A stretch of DNA of 64,000 nucleotides from Lachnospiraceae bacterium (GCA_024687125.1 JAILFA010000118.1:1-64000), one strand, 5' to 3'. Positions 1 to 8,092 are shown, counted from the stretch's first letter. The notes: generated by a model from the letters alone, not told the origin. Numbers and translations: made by a program.

Positions 1-168
1 AACTTCCTTTCCCTTGTTCTTACGAACGCTGATGAGATGATCCGTAGCAGTGGCCTTAGGGAATCGCGTTATACAGCACAGAGACGCGTTACAAGAACGC
101 TGATTTCTACACTGGGAGATGTTTCTTTCCAAGAGACTGTAGCTTCAACTGAGGGAGGGAACAAATGA
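1..168 (+). pseudogene. Fragment resembling an ISLre2-family (UPF0236) transposase, cut by window edge
   Basis: A reading frame is open from base 1 to a stop at 166-168. It reads NFLSLVLTNADEMIRSS and later RTLISTLGDVSFQET. The second part resembles the conserved N-terminal stretch of ISLre2/UPF0236 transposases (basic run, then a T-L-x-T-x-L-G-x-V segment). The rest of that ~400-residue family is absent: the frame stops 55 codons into the window and overlaps the next start codon as ATGA. This suggests a decayed or truncated insertion sequence whose 3' part was lost. The alternative is the C-terminal tail of an unrelated host gene translationally coupled to the phosphoesterase. The upstream part lies outside the window, so the family call is tentative. 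Confidence 0.45.
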
Positions 169-959
169 TCTATGTGACCGGTGACATCCACGGAGACCTC
201 AAGCGTTTCAGCAAGAAGTGGTTTCCGGAACAGAAGGAGATGAGCAGGGATGATTATATGATCATCCTCGGGGATTTCGGCGTCATCTGGGATCGTAAAG
301 AGAGCGAGGAGGAAAAATACAATCTGGATATCCTTGCCAACAGATCGTATACCACGCTGTTTATTGATGGGAATCACGAAAACCACGATCGGCTGGCGTC
401 TTTTCCCGTTAAGGAATGGCACGGCGGTATGGTCCATGAGATCCGCACCAATGTCCTGCATCTTATGCGGGCGCAGATCTATACGATCGACGGGAAGACC
501 TTCTTCACCTTTGGCGGAGCCGCGTCGCATGATATCGCGGGATGTGCCGATAAAGAAGAACTGAAAAAAGATTATACCGCGGGCGTTCTGAGAAGGGATG
601 ATCCGGATTTTCTGAACAAGATCAGGCATTGCAAAAGATATCTTCTTTGTTACCGCATCGAAGGCGAATCCTGGTGGAGACGGGAAATGCCTTCCGGAGA
701 GGAGATGGAAGCCGGCAGGAAAAAACTCGAGAGCGCGGGCTGGAAGGTTGACTATGTGCTGACGCATGAAGGTCCGTCATCAACGCTCGATGAGCTTTCC
801 GACGGGGCGATCCCGCCGGACAGACTGTCCGAATACCTCGAGAGTCTCAAACAAAGATTGCAGTACAAAACCTGGTATTTCGGGCATCATCACGATGATC
901 TGACGGTAACGGAGCGGGATATCCTGTTGTACACGAATATTGTCCAAATAGATGATTGA
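165..959 (+). CDS. Calcineurin-like metallophosphoesterase
   Basis: A 264-residue protein of the calcineurin-like (MPP) superfamily. The dimetal motifs appear in order: GDIHGD at residues 6-11, GDFG near 36-39, GNHE near 69-72, and a C-terminal GHHHDD near residue 245. These motifs ligate two divalent metals in proteins that hydrolyse phosphomono- or phosphodiesters. The substrate cannot be read from the sequence. There is no signal peptide or membrane segment, so it should be cytoplasmic. The start at 165 is supported by a strong ribosome site (GAGGGAGGG, 151-159). The stop of the upstream transposase-like frame overlaps this start. A bidirectional terminator follows at 1002-1035. The family call is secure; the biological role is unknown. 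Confidence 0.85.
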   Translation: MIYVTGDIHGDLKRFSKKWFPEQKEMSRDDYMIILGDFGVIWDRKESEEEKYNLDILANRSYTTLFIDGNHENHDRLASFPVKEWHGGMVHEIRTNVLHLMRAQIYTIDGKTFFTFGGAASHDIAGCADKEELKKDYTAGVLRRDDPDFLNKIRHCKRYLLCYRIEGESWWRREMPSGEEMEAGRKKLESAGWKVDYVLTHEGPSSTLDELSDGAIPPDRLSEYLESLKQRLQYKTWYFGHHHDDLTVTERDILLYTNIVQIDD

Positions 960-1001
960 GAAGAGCGCCTGCATCATTGCATTCAGAGGAAATGATTCAA
1001 A

Positions 1002-1035
1002 AAAAGAGGCACAGCCATGCGGCCGTGCCTCTTTT
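1002..1035. terminator. Bidirectional intrinsic terminator between convergent genes
   Basis: An 11-bp perfect stem AAAAGAGGCAC / GTGCCTCTTTT encloses a 12-nt loop. The A-run on the left and T-run on the right let it act in both directions. It sits between the plus-strand phosphoesterase and the minus-strand repeat protein, whose stop codons converge on it. Confidence 0.85.
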
Positions 1036-1078
1036 ATCGTTATATCTTAATTAGGAAAGAACGTTTCTGTGCCTGACC

Positions 1079-2110
1079 TCACCTGTCTGTGACGGTTACG
1101 GCATGGAGATATTCGTCGGAGCCGTGCGCGACAGTGATCTTTACTGTCTTGCCTTCATAGAGAACACCGCTCTGGGAGGTGTTTGTGCTGTTGTCAATCC
1201 TGATCTGCATGACGCCGTCGCTGGTTTTGAAATACAGCGTATCGGTCTTGCTGTCGGTCGTGATCTTTCCCTGCACCGTAGCGATCGTATTCGAGGAGAC
1301 GGTCGCGTTCGTCGAGGAGGAGTCCTTAACGGCAACCGCGTGGTTTTTGCCGTCCAGTCCCTTATAATACGCGACGGTCACACTGCGTCCGTTAATGATC
1401 GCCTTGCAACCGGAGAAATCGGTTTCGGGCTCGATATAATACTTTGTATCGTTGATGATCAACCGGTCGAGATCGGAATCCTCATCGAGTTTGCCGGAAG
1501 CCTGCGGATAATTGGAAAAGCTTGCAGACGAAGAGGAGGAGCTGCCGGAAGAATTATTACTGTAGGAGGCTGATGCGGAAGCAGAATCGATGACACTCAA
1601 AGCGTGCATATACGCATCGGAACCGCGGGCACAGGAGATCTGAACCGATTTGCCCAGCATGATCACGCGGCAGCCGCTCATGTCCGTATCGGTGTCAAGC
1701 TTGATCTGCATGGTTCCGTTGCTGGTGGAGAGATACAGCAGCTCCGAGGTTGTTCCGTCAGTAATGGTGCCCTGTACCGTAGAGGGGTTCGAACGGTCAA
1801 CGGTGACATTGGGACCGACTGTGCCGCCGGTAATCTTAGCCGCATGCATGTAAGCATCGGAGCCGTAATATACCTCGGCAGTGAGTGAGGATCCGGGCAG
1901 GATCACTCTGCACCCGCTCATGTCCGTATCGGAATCGATCTTGATCTGCATGGTGCCGCCGCTCGTTGTCAGATACAGGAGATTATCCTTGGTTTCCTTA
2001 CCGACAGTACCGGTAACGGTTGTATTATCCGCATAAACCGGCACTTTGACCATAATAGTCAATGCCAGAAAGAGCACCGCTGCGAGTGCTGTTTTTCTGA
2101 AGTTTTTCAT
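1079..2110 (-). CDS. Secreted protein with four ~65-residue repeats
   Basis: A 343-residue protein with a clear Sec signal peptide (residues 1-27; KTALAAVLFLALTIMV, then VYA). The mature part is four related repeats at about 31-97, 108-173, 203-265 and 277-343. Each repeat has the pattern G-x-I/V ... LY-x-x-T-x-G-x-MQI-x-I-D ... SGC(R/K)-x-I-x-x-G-x-x-V ... GSDxYxHA. A Ser/Asn-rich linker of about 25 residues separates repeats 2 and 3. Repeat 3 is the most diverged and repeat 4 lacks the SGC cysteine. There is no sortase motif or membrane anchor, so the protein is probably released or loosely attached. I do not recognise a named domain. A small beta-barrel-like adhesive or binding fold is possible, but that is inference. 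Confidence 0.75.
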   Translation of the reverse strand: MKNFRKTALAAVLFLALTIMVKVPVYADNTTVTGTVGKETKDNLLYLTTSGGTMQIKIDSDTDMSGCRVILPGSSLTAEVYYGSDAYMHAAKITGGTVGPNVTVDRSNPSTVQGTITDGTTSELLYLSTSNGTMQIKLDTDTDMSGCRVIMLGKSVQISCARGSDAYMHALSVIDSASASASYSNNSSGSSSSSSASFSNYPQASGKLDEDSDLDRLIINDTKYYIEPETDFSGCKAIINGRSVTVAYYKGLDGKNHAVAVKDSSSTNATVSSNTIATVQGKITTDSKTDTLYFKTSDGVMQIRIDNSTNTSQSGVLYEGKTVKITVAHGSDEYLHAVTVTDR

Positions 2111-2274
2111 GGTTCTTTCCTCCGTAAAATAAAATGTATGTAATAACGTTTGCTATTGTACATCATTTTGTGGAGGAAGAAAAGAGGAAAATACAAAATA
2201 TTTGAAAAAAATCTCATGTAATACAACATGTGCGAAAAAACAGGCGGAAAAAGAGGGCAGAAAAAAGAGAGAGA

Positions 2275-2778
2275 TCAGGGGATGAGACCGGAGCCGTTGA
2301 CGGGAAGATGGCGTTCGTAGCTCATGTCATCATGATTTTCGATGCACCAGCTGACGATGTGATAATACGGGGAGGAGACCTCCGAATCCGCATCGGGCGC
2401 GGATTCAGGCACATTATTGTCCAAATCGGTCAATGACGGATAGACGTAGGCAAGTCTGACGACCAGGTCCTGGGATTCATTCATCGGAACGGCGATCGAG
2501 GCCTCTTTTCCGCCAAGGAGACGGAAGTATTCGGATTCATCCGCGGCGGTCTCCCGGGCTTTTCGGGCGGCGGCGTCCGAACGGGCAACAAAGGCCTCTG
2601 CTTCGTGATCCGCTGTGTAGTATTCCTGCGTATGTGTGAGCAGCTTGTCAGACAGGCGCTTGTCGGCGATCGCGCCGGCCAGGGACAGTGCCCCGAAGGA
2701 GACGAGCGCGAGCGTCAGGAAGATCAGGAGCAGGGAGGAGGTGCCGATATGGGCGCCGAATTTGGATTCATGCTTCAT
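2275..2778 (-). CDS. Small one-pass protein, last gene of pilus-like operon
   Basis: A 167-residue protein whose N-terminal third is one hydrophobic helix (residues 14-36, TSSLLLIFLTLALVSFGALS), followed by a soluble helical and acidic region. A short hydrophilic N-terminus before one long hydrophobic helix resembles the architecture of pseudopilins and their minor partners, though the canonical G-F-x-x-x-E cleavage signature is absent. It overlaps the upstream gene by 4 bp, so it is translated with the operon. The family has no function that I recognise. Its role is inferred from neighbours: it probably belongs to a secretion or pilus-like assembly with the GspF homologue at 4099-5154. Confidence 0.6.
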   Translation of the reverse strand: MKHESKFGAHIGTSSLLLIFLTLALVSFGALSLAGAIADKRLSDKLLTHTQEYYTADHEAEAFVARSDAAARKARETAADESEYFRLLGGKEASIAVPMNESQDLVVRLAYVYPSLTDLDNNVPESAPDADSEVSSPYYHIVSWCIENHDDMSYERHLPVNGSGLIP

Positions 2779-3272
2779 TGCGCACCTCCCAGGTAGTGAT
2801 CCGGTGTGAAGGAGCAGATGCTTGTCCCGTCGGATGCCATGGCTGTGACGGATGCACGGATCGCTTCGGCACCGGCGGTCTCCGGCCCGTAGAGCTCGGC
2901 AGCGTCTGACATGCTGCTTTCAATGGTGACGGTGTACGCGGCGGTATCGGCAGCCTCTGTGATCCTGTGCCAGTCCTCGTCGTAGCATATGACCAGCGTG
3001 CCTGTCCGGGGATCCGCCGGATCATCGGAGCGCAGCGTGCAGCCGGGATAGAGCTCTTTCAGCCGTGTCAGGTCTCCGTCAACAGCGATCCAGGCCTCCG
3101 TGAGGGATTCTGACGCGCGCACGGCGTGGTTGAGCCTTACGGACTGCGTACTGGTACGGGATGCCGCGGAAAAAAGCTGCATGCATACCGTGGAGACCAG
3201 CGAGAAAAAGCCGATCACCATGATCAGTTCCATCAGAAACAGGGCTGTGTTGGAATGCGTTTCCTGCTTCAA
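2775..3272 (-). CDS. Prepilin-like protein
   Basis: A 165-residue protein with a hydrophilic N-terminus and then ALFLMELIMVIGFFSLVSTV (residues 9-28). This resembles the type IV prepilin N-terminus: small residue, F/L stretch, then a glutamate before a long hydrophobic helix. Alanine stands where the usual glycine precedes the cleavage site. The C-terminal part is a polar globular domain with cysteines near residues 79, 95 and 152. It overlaps both neighbours by 4 bp, consistent with coupled translation. Likely a minor pseudopilin-like subunit; this rests on architecture and context and not on a recognised family. Confidence 0.6.
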   Translation of the reverse strand: MKQETHSNTALFLMELIMVIGFFSLVSTVCMQLFSAASRTSTQSVRLNHAVRASESLTEAWIAVDGDLTRLKELYPGCTLRSDDPADPRTGTLVICYDEDWHRITEAADTAAYTVTIESSMSDAAELYGPETAGAEAIRASVTAMASDGTSICSFTPDHYLGGAQ

Positions 3273-3757
3273 GGCATCTCCTCCGAGCGAAGGCAGAGGT
3301 ACAGTTCCTCCGTCTCACCGTTTTCCAGTACCAGATCCAGCTGCATGAGATCGTCCGCGCTCTCCCGGATGGTCATACTCTGCAGGGGCAGGATCTTCTG
3401 CCCCGCCGCGGGGAGCGGCACCATATCCGCGCGCAGCAGCTGTTCGCAGAGCATGTTCTCGTGGATGTACAGCCAGGTGGCGTACTCCCTGTCGCCCACC
3501 TTGTTCGTCAGCACGATCGCCGGATGGCTGTCGAGCGTATCCGTCCGTACGCCGCCCTCCGCGTCGGCCTGCCGCACCTTCTGGACGAGATAGGCGCCGG
3601 CTGTGCGCTCGGCGTAATTGTTCTGCATGGTGTTGACGTTTTTCTGGTAGACGTCGGCACCGAGCGCGATCAGCATGATCGCCGAAAAGGCGAACAGAAA
3701 GAGCAGCGCGATGACGAAGAGCAGATCTACGATATGTCGTTCCCTGCGAAAGTTCAT
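3269..3757 (-). CDS. DUF4860-like one-pass protein of pilus-like operon
   Basis: A 162-residue protein starting MNFRRERHIVDLLFVIALLF. A short basic head is followed by a 25-residue membrane helix and an extracytoplasmic domain of about 120 residues. The pattern (basic head, HxVDLLF, helix, alanine/glutamate-rich amphipathic continuation) recalls the DUF4860 family found beside GspF-like genes in Lachnospiraceae. That family name is from memory and was not checked. The basic head suggests the N-terminus stays inside and the domain is outside. It overlaps the downstream gene by 4 bp and lies 4 bp from the upstream one. Confidence 0.6.
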   Translation of the reverse strand: MNFRRERHIVDLLFVIALLFLFAFSAIMLIALGADVYQKNVNTMQNNYAERTAGAYLVQKVRQADAEGGVRTDTLDSHPAIVLTNKVGDREYATWLYIHENMLCEQLLRADMVPLPAAGQKILPLQSMTIRESADDLMQLDLVLENGETEELYLCLRSEEMP

Positions 3758-3761
3758 GCGG

Positions 3762-4088
3762 TCATTTCCCCCGTATCATAACAGTGACATCGGGATACAG
3801 ATTGGAGCCGATGGGCTCGTAATCCACGAAAAAGGTCTCCGGGTCCCAGGTGAGCCCGTAGTGCTCCTGCAGATACTCCAGACTCGGCGGATAAACGCCC
3901 TCGAGCGCGTAGCACTGCACGATGTCGCGGTGGATGGCGTCGTTTAAGCTTTCCTGCTGGCGCTCCAGTGTCGATCTGCCGAAGCTTGACAGCAGGACCA
4001 GAAAAACGACGGCAACACCGATGAGGAGTGCCGCCGACAGCACGCCCTTCCATTTCCTTCTGCGTCTTAATGAGCTTCCGAACTGCAT
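3762..4088 (-). CDS. Small pseudopilin-like one-pass protein
   Basis: A 108-residue protein with a basic head (SSLRRRRKWK), a membrane helix at about residues 17-36 and a short C-terminal domain. The latter contains YALEGVYPPSLEYLQEHYGL, a pattern like the small mature domain of GspG-type pseudopilins, where an aligned chain leads to a Pro-Pro-x-L segment. There is no obvious prepilin peptidase site. It lies 10 bp downstream of the GspF homologue and 4 bp upstream of the DUF4860-like gene, so co-expression is likely. A role as a structural subunit is inferred. Confidence 0.6.
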   Translation of the reverse strand: MQFGSSLRRRRKWKGVLSAALLIGVAVVFLVLLSSFGRSTLERQQESLNDAIHRDIVQCYALEGVYPPSLEYLQEHYGLTWDPETFFVDYEPIGSNLYPDVTVMIRGK

Positions 4089-4098
4089 GGGGCTCCTT

Positions 4099-5154
4099 TC
4101 AGCCGATGCTTGACATAATGCCCATCAGCGGCAGGATCACCGACAGCAGGATCAGTCCGACGATGAGCGAGAGGATGATGACCAGGGTCGGCTCGAGGAT
4201 CGAGATGATCGAATAGATCCGACGGTCGGTATCGCGCTGGTAGCGCTCCGCGATCTGCTTCATCACGGAGTCCATGGAACCGGAGCGGAAACCCACGGAG
4301 ACCATCCGCGTATAGAGTTTGGAAAAGATATCCGCCTGTCCGAGCGCATCGGGGAAGCTCTCGCCTTCGATGATGAGCTGGCGGCACTTTTCGATCTTGG
4401 CGGCGATGTTCCGGTTTTCCACGAGCTTGAGTGTCATATCCAGTCCGTTAAAGGTGTCCATGCCGCTCGAGAGCGCGAGCGCCATGCCGCTGGCGAAGCG
4501 TCCCGCGGCGATCCCGTCATAAAGGTGCTTCGTGGGACCGAACTTTGCGGCGAAATTCGCGAACTGCTTTTTGCCCTGCGTGGTTCTGGTAAAGTACAGG
4601 AACAGCGCGATGATCAGTACAAGAACTGCGATGAACACCGTCGAATAGCGGTTGATCTGCGTCCCGAGGTCCAGAAGGCTCTGGGAGAAGGCGTTCATCG
4701 AGGTGCCCAGCTGCGAGAACACCTGTGAAAAGATCGGAAGCACCTTGGTGATCAGCACGACGATGACCACGAACATCATGGCGATCATGATGAGCGGGTA
4801 GCTCAGGGCACTCTTGATGTTGCTGCGGATGTTGTCCTCACGCTCATAATACAGGGCGAGGCTCTCCATGACGGTGTCCAGGGTTCCGGACTGTTCGCCG
4901 ATCGAGATCATATTGAGCATGTATTCGGGAAAAGCGCCGCTCGCTTCGATGGCATCGTGGTAGCTGGCACCTTCCCGCAGAGGGGCCTGAATCCTCTCCA
5001 GAAGAGCACGGCCCTTGGGATCCTCGGTATCCTGCATGAGGATGTCGATGCCCAGTGCCGGCGCGATCCCGGCTTTGAGCAGCATGGTGGTCTGTCTGCA
5101 AAAGACGGAGATCTCGTAATTGGACAGTAACCGCGTTCTTTTTTGGTCTTTCAT
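4099..5154 (-). CDS. Type II secretion / type IV pilus inner-membrane protein (GspF/PilC family)
   Basis: A 351-residue polytopic membrane protein of the GspF/PilC/TadC superfamily. Two copies of the T2SSF domain are visible (residues ~10-130 and ~210-335). Each has the pattern hydrophobic helix, G-E-x-S-G-x-L/M-D-x-V-M, then a basic segment and membrane spans (IGEQSGTLDTVMES in the first, VGFRSGSMDSVMKQI in the second). These proteins form the membrane platform on which an assembly ATPase acts. No GspE/PilB ATPase or prepilin peptidase gene lies in this window, so they must be elsewhere or absent. It heads a run of four small pilin-like genes. At 351 residues it is shorter than the usual ~400, losing part of the N-terminus. 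Confidence 0.9.
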   Translation of the reverse strand: MKDQKRTRLLSNYEISVFCRQTTMLLKAGIAPALGIDILMQDTEDPKGRALLERIQAPLREGASYHDAIEASGAFPEYMLNMISIGEQSGTLDTVMESLALYYEREDNIRSNIKSALSYPLIMIAMMFVVIVVLITKVLPIFSQVFSQLGTSMNAFSQSLLDLGTQINRYSTVFIAVLVLIIALFLYFTRTTQGKKQFANFAAKFGPTKHLYDGIAAGRFASGMALALSSGMDTFNGLDMTLKLVENRNIAAKIEKCRQLIIEGESFPDALGQADIFSKLYTRMVSVGFRSGSMDSVMKQIAERYQRDTDRRIYSIISILEPTLVIILSLIVGLILLSVILPLMGIMSSIG

Positions 5155-5167
5155 AGTGCCTCCGTGA

Positions 5168-6127
5168 CTAGTAGCTGTATTTCAATTCGTAATTATCACC
5201 TGAACCGATAAAGGATTTCAAGTCATTTTCCGTTGAGTTGGCCGCAAAGGTGGGATCCATCAGTTCCCAGTTCTGGCCGTCGAATTCAACGATGCCGTTG
5301 ACCCAGCCGACATCTTCGATGTAGGTGGACACCCACGCGTGATAGGCGATCCCGGCGTAACCCACCTCCAGACGGGTCGGGATCCGCTGGGAACGCAGCA
5401 TGGTAGCCATCAGGGCCGCGTAATCCAGACAGATGCCGGTCCTGCGGTCCAGAACCTCGTCAACATCCGGGATATAGCCGCTCTGGACGCTCTCGGCTTC
5501 CTCACTGTCATAGGTGATGTTGGAGATCAGGTAGTTGTAGACGTTGGAGACGACCTCCAGATCGCTGGAACAGGGGGACGCGACCTCGACGCCGACGGCG
5601 ACAGCCCTGGTGTTTTCGTCGAACTTCACATACTGGTTCGGATAGAGATAGGGGCGGGTGGGATCCTCGATCTGCGCGGTGACGGGAGTCGTAAAGGCGG
5701 CGGCGTACTGGCTGCCTTCGATGTTCTCATAGACCGCGACCATGTATTCGCCGCTGCCCGAGGAGAGCGGAAAGACCTCCTCTTCGCCGTGTCCTTTGCA
5801 GTTAAAGGTGTAGGTCACGCCGTTCTCGCCCGTGATCTGGAGCTTGACCTTTTCGCAGTCGCCCTTGTAGCTGACAACGATATAACCCTCCGAGATATTG
5901 GAGATATCGATCGTGGCGAGATCGTTGCCCAGAACCTCCGTGCCCGGGGCCGTGGGGACCAGGCACACAGGGGTGGCGTCGCGCGACCCTACGCCCTGGA
6001 TCAGCGCTGCCGCGGCCTCCTCGGCAGGGGTCGGCTTTTTCTCGCCGCACGAGGTTATGCACGAAGCCCCGAGCAGGAGCGTCGCGAGCAGAGATATGCA
6101 TTTTCTTGCCGGTTTCAGGTGTAACAC
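5168..6127 (-). CDS. Transglutaminase-like lipoprotein
   Basis: A 319-residue predicted lipoprotein. The signal peptide (residues 1-26) ends in a lipobox ITSC, with Cys27 the likely lipidated residue; Cys23 is a weaker alternative. A beta-rich middle (60-160) precedes a transglutaminase-like cysteine protease fold at about 185-300. The catalytic triad is visible: Cys233 in RRTGICLDYAAL, His263 in YHAWV, Asp291 in ELMDPTF. Such domains cleave or cross-link peptides at the cell surface. The start is GTG; no nearby ATG is available. It lies between the GspF gene and the putative anti-sigma gene, so it may process or sense an envelope substrate for this operon. Family call firm, substrate unknown. 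Confidence 0.85.
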   Translation of the reverse strand: MLHLKPARKCISLLATLLLGASCITSCGEKKPTPAEEAAAALIQGVGSRDATPVCLVPTAPGTEVLGNDLATIDISNISEGYIVVSYKGDCEKVKLQITGENGVTYTFNCKGHGEEEVFPLSSGSGEYMVAVYENIEGSQYAAAFTTPVTAQIEDPTRPYLYPNQYVKFDENTRAVAVGVEVASPCSSDLEVVSNVYNYLISNITYDSEEAESVQSGYIPDVDEVLDRRTGICLDYAALMATMLRSQRIPTRLEVGYAGIAYHAWVSTYIEDVGWVNGIVEFDGQNWELMDPTFAANSTENDLKSFIGSGDNYELKYSY

Positions 6128-6144
6128 TTAGGAAGCTGCCTTTC

Positions 6145-6678
6145 TTAACTGACGGGGGAGAGGAGCAGATGCAGCAGCTCTCCCTCGGTATTATATATGT
6201 AGACTTCAGCGTCTTCCAGAGGCTCCGGACAGGGGAGCACAAGTTCGTTGCGGGAGGCGTTGAACCCAAGCGGCTGCAGGGTGACGCCGTCCGTTGTCCT
6301 GATATAGGAAGCGGACAGATCCGGATTGCCGAAGGACAGCTCCAGATAAAGAAGATCATTATCCCGGAAACTGTTATTCATGCTCAGATTCCGCGCGGAA
6401 TCGGACTGGGCTCGGACCGGGATCCTGTGCGGCAGGAAAAACAGCGGCATGATAAGGAGCAGGACCAGTGCGCACAGCCCGAAGATCACGCCGTTCCTGT
6501 AGGGCTGCGTCGGCTGCGTTTTCCGGGCGGCGAGCTTTTCAAGGGGCTCCTGACTCGGTTTTTTTCCGGTCGCTTCAAAGACGTGCGCGAGGGTCTTTTC
6601 CGCGTCCGCCTTGTTCATTTTGTAGACTTCGTCCTGGCGGAAGAGGTCTTTGATCTTTTCCAGGATCTTCTGAAACAT
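6145..6678 (-). CDS. One-pass membrane protein, putative anti-sigma factor
   Basis: A 177-residue protein with a charged cytoplasmic N-terminus (residues 1-61), one membrane helix (about 63-83, GVIFGLCALVLLLIMPLFFL) and an extracytoplasmic beta-rich domain of about 90 residues. Position (20 bp downstream of an ECF-type sigma gene) and topology suit a membrane-bound anti-sigma factor. However, no zinc-binding HxxxCxxC anti-sigma motif is present, so the assignment is by context only. It may instead be an accessory subunit of the downstream pilus-like machinery. Confidence 0.55.
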   Translation of the reverse strand: MFQKILEKIKDLFRQDEVYKMNKADAEKTLAHVFEATGKKPSQEPLEKLAARKTQPTQPYRNGVIFGLCALVLLLIMPLFFLPHRIPVRAQSDSARNLSMNNSFRDNDLLYLELSFGNPDLSASYIRTTDGVTLQPLGFNASRNELVLPCPEPLEDAEVYIYNTEGELLHLLLSPVS

Positions 6679-6697
6679 AATACCTCCCTCTGCGGGA

Positions 6698-7255
6698 TCA
6701 GAGCATGAGCTTGTGAAGCTTTTCCTGGGCGTTCATCAGACGCCGCTTCACTGTGCTCAGGGACATGCCCAGTGCGCTCGCGATAGCCGGCATTTTCATA
6801 TTGTTGTAATAGCGCATGATGATCAGCTGCTTTTCCTGGAACGGCAGCTGGTCGATGGCCTGATGCAGGCGTTCGTTCTCCATGTTCTGGAAGACGGTTT
6901 CCTCGGGACTGTGGGACTGGTGCAGATCGTCCTCCAGAAAATCAAACGTATCGGTATCAAGGATCTCGTAGCCGGGATCCCTGCGCTTGGTCATATCATA
7001 GCAGGTGCGGAAACTGATCTGGTTGAGCCACGCGATGAAGAGCGAAGGATCCTTGAGCTTGCGGATGTTCTGCAGGACGCTGACATAGATCTCCTGTACG
7101 GCATCCTGGGCCGCGAAAGCGTTGCGCATATAGTGACGGCAGTAGTTGTAGACCTTATTGTAGGTGAGTGCGTATAACTCCGCAAACGCATCGCTGTCAT
7201 CGTTCCAGCATGCCTGCACCAGTTGAGCCATATATGCGTAATCTGCGTCATTCAT
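6698..7255 (-). CDS. RNA polymerase sigma-70 family factor, ECF type
   Basis: A 185-residue sigma factor of ECF size. Region 2 lies at about residues 20-90 (AFAELYALTYNKVYNYCRHY, then AVQEIYVSVLQNI). Region 4 lies at about 130-183, with the helix-turn-helix MPAIASALGMSLSTVKRRL. There is no region 1.1 or 3. It is the second gene of the minus-strand operon, 21 bp downstream of the degenerate GGDEF gene and 20 bp upstream of the putative anti-sigma gene. ECF factors usually activate their own operon, so the pilus-like genes that follow are the obvious target set. That is inference, since the promoter motif they would read was not identified. Confidence 0.9.
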   Translation of the reverse strand: MNDADYAYMAQLVQACWNDDSDAFAELYALTYNKVYNYCRHYMRNAFAAQDAVQEIYVSVLQNIRKLKDPSLFIAWLNQISFRTCYDMTKRRDPGYEILDTDTFDFLEDDLHQSHSPEETVFQNMENERLHQAIDQLPFQEKQLIIMRYYNNMKMPAIASALGMSLSTVKRRLMNAQEKLHKLML

Positions 7256-7276
7256 CGTCGTGTTATACCGGCAGAT

Positions 7277-7999
7277 CTACAGTTCTTCGGCGCTCAGCTT
7301 GTATTTGTCGTAGAGACGCGTGATAAAAGCATAGAGCCGGCTGACCGGATCCACTTCGTTGCTCATCGTGACATAGCCGATCTTCATCGGGAGGCCGTCC
7401 TGTTCGCGGTTATAGGTGTGGAGCTTTTCACGGATCGTCGACAGGAATCTGCCGAGCGCCAGTTCATCGTAGTTTTCAAAGATGACGATGAACTCATTGC
7501 CGCTGTTGCGGCAGAAGAACCCGACATCCTCGGTTGCGCCCGACTGCAGCATGGTAGAGAAATCCTTGATGCATTTGTCTCCGCTCTCACGTCCGTGCGC
7601 GGTGTTCAGATCGTAGAGATTGTCGATCTTGAACAGGATGCCGCCGATGTGATTCATCCGCTGTCTGCCGTCGAATTCGCGGAAGAGAAGATCCAGACTG
7701 TGGCGGTTGGGGATGCCGGAGAGATGATCCAGGTAAGCCAGCTGGTTCAGATTGCGCTCCGTCTGAGCGATGGCTTTGAGTTTGATGAAATCAATCGTGG
7801 AACAGATAAAGCCGATCATGAGGCAGAGCCACACGATGATCGAGAGAACCGTTATAGCGGGATCGGAAAAGACGTGGTTTCGCAGGTCATCGTTAAGGTA
7901 CACGATCAGAAAGTAGATCAGGGCCAGAATGAGCATGGCCGACATTTCGCAGAATTTATAGATCCGTATAGGCTTGAAAATGTCCTTTTTCGGATGCAT
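7277..7999 (-). CDS. Membrane protein with degenerate GGDEF domain
   Basis: A 240-residue protein with two membrane helices (about 20-36 and 47-68) and a GGDEF fold at 85-235, seen from DHLSGIPNRHSLDLLF and FKIDNLYDLNTAHG. The signature loop reads SGNEF (166-170) instead of GGDEF, and its metal/substrate glycine and aspartate are replaced, so cyclase activity is doubtful. Degenerate GGDEF domains can act as GTP or c-di-GMP sensors. It is the first gene of the sigma/pilus-like operon and is preceded by a divergent promoter, which suggests that a nucleotide signal may feed into operon control. Fold confident, activity unlikely. Confidence 0.8.
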   Translation of the reverse strand: MHPKKDIFKPIRIYKFCEMSAMLILALIYFLIVYLNDDLRNHVFSDPAITVLSIIVWLCLMIGFICSTIDFIKLKAIAQTERNLNQLAYLDHLSGIPNRHSLDLLFREFDGRQRMNHIGGILFKIDNLYDLNTAHGRESGDKCIKDFSTMLQSGATEDVGFFCRNSGNEFIVIFENYDELALGRFLSTIREKLHTYNREQDGLPMKIGYVTMSNEVDPVSRLYAFITRLYDKYKLSAEEL

Positions 8000-8036
8000 A
8001 TGGTCGCCTCCCCTGACAGTCAGAATGATCCGAAAT

Positions 8037-8045
8037 ATTATATCA
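8037..8045 (-). promoter_or_regulatory. Extended -10 promoter of the sigma/pilus-like operon
   Basis: On the minus strand the sequence reads TGATATAAT, an extended -10 element (TGn plus consensus TATAAT). No good -35 is visible. It lies 38 bp upstream of the start at 7999 and back to back with the promoter of the PHP/TIR operon. Confidence 0.55.
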
Positions 8046-8092
8046 CGATTTTGCCGATCATGGTACTTTTGACGCCCGAATCTGAAAAAATA

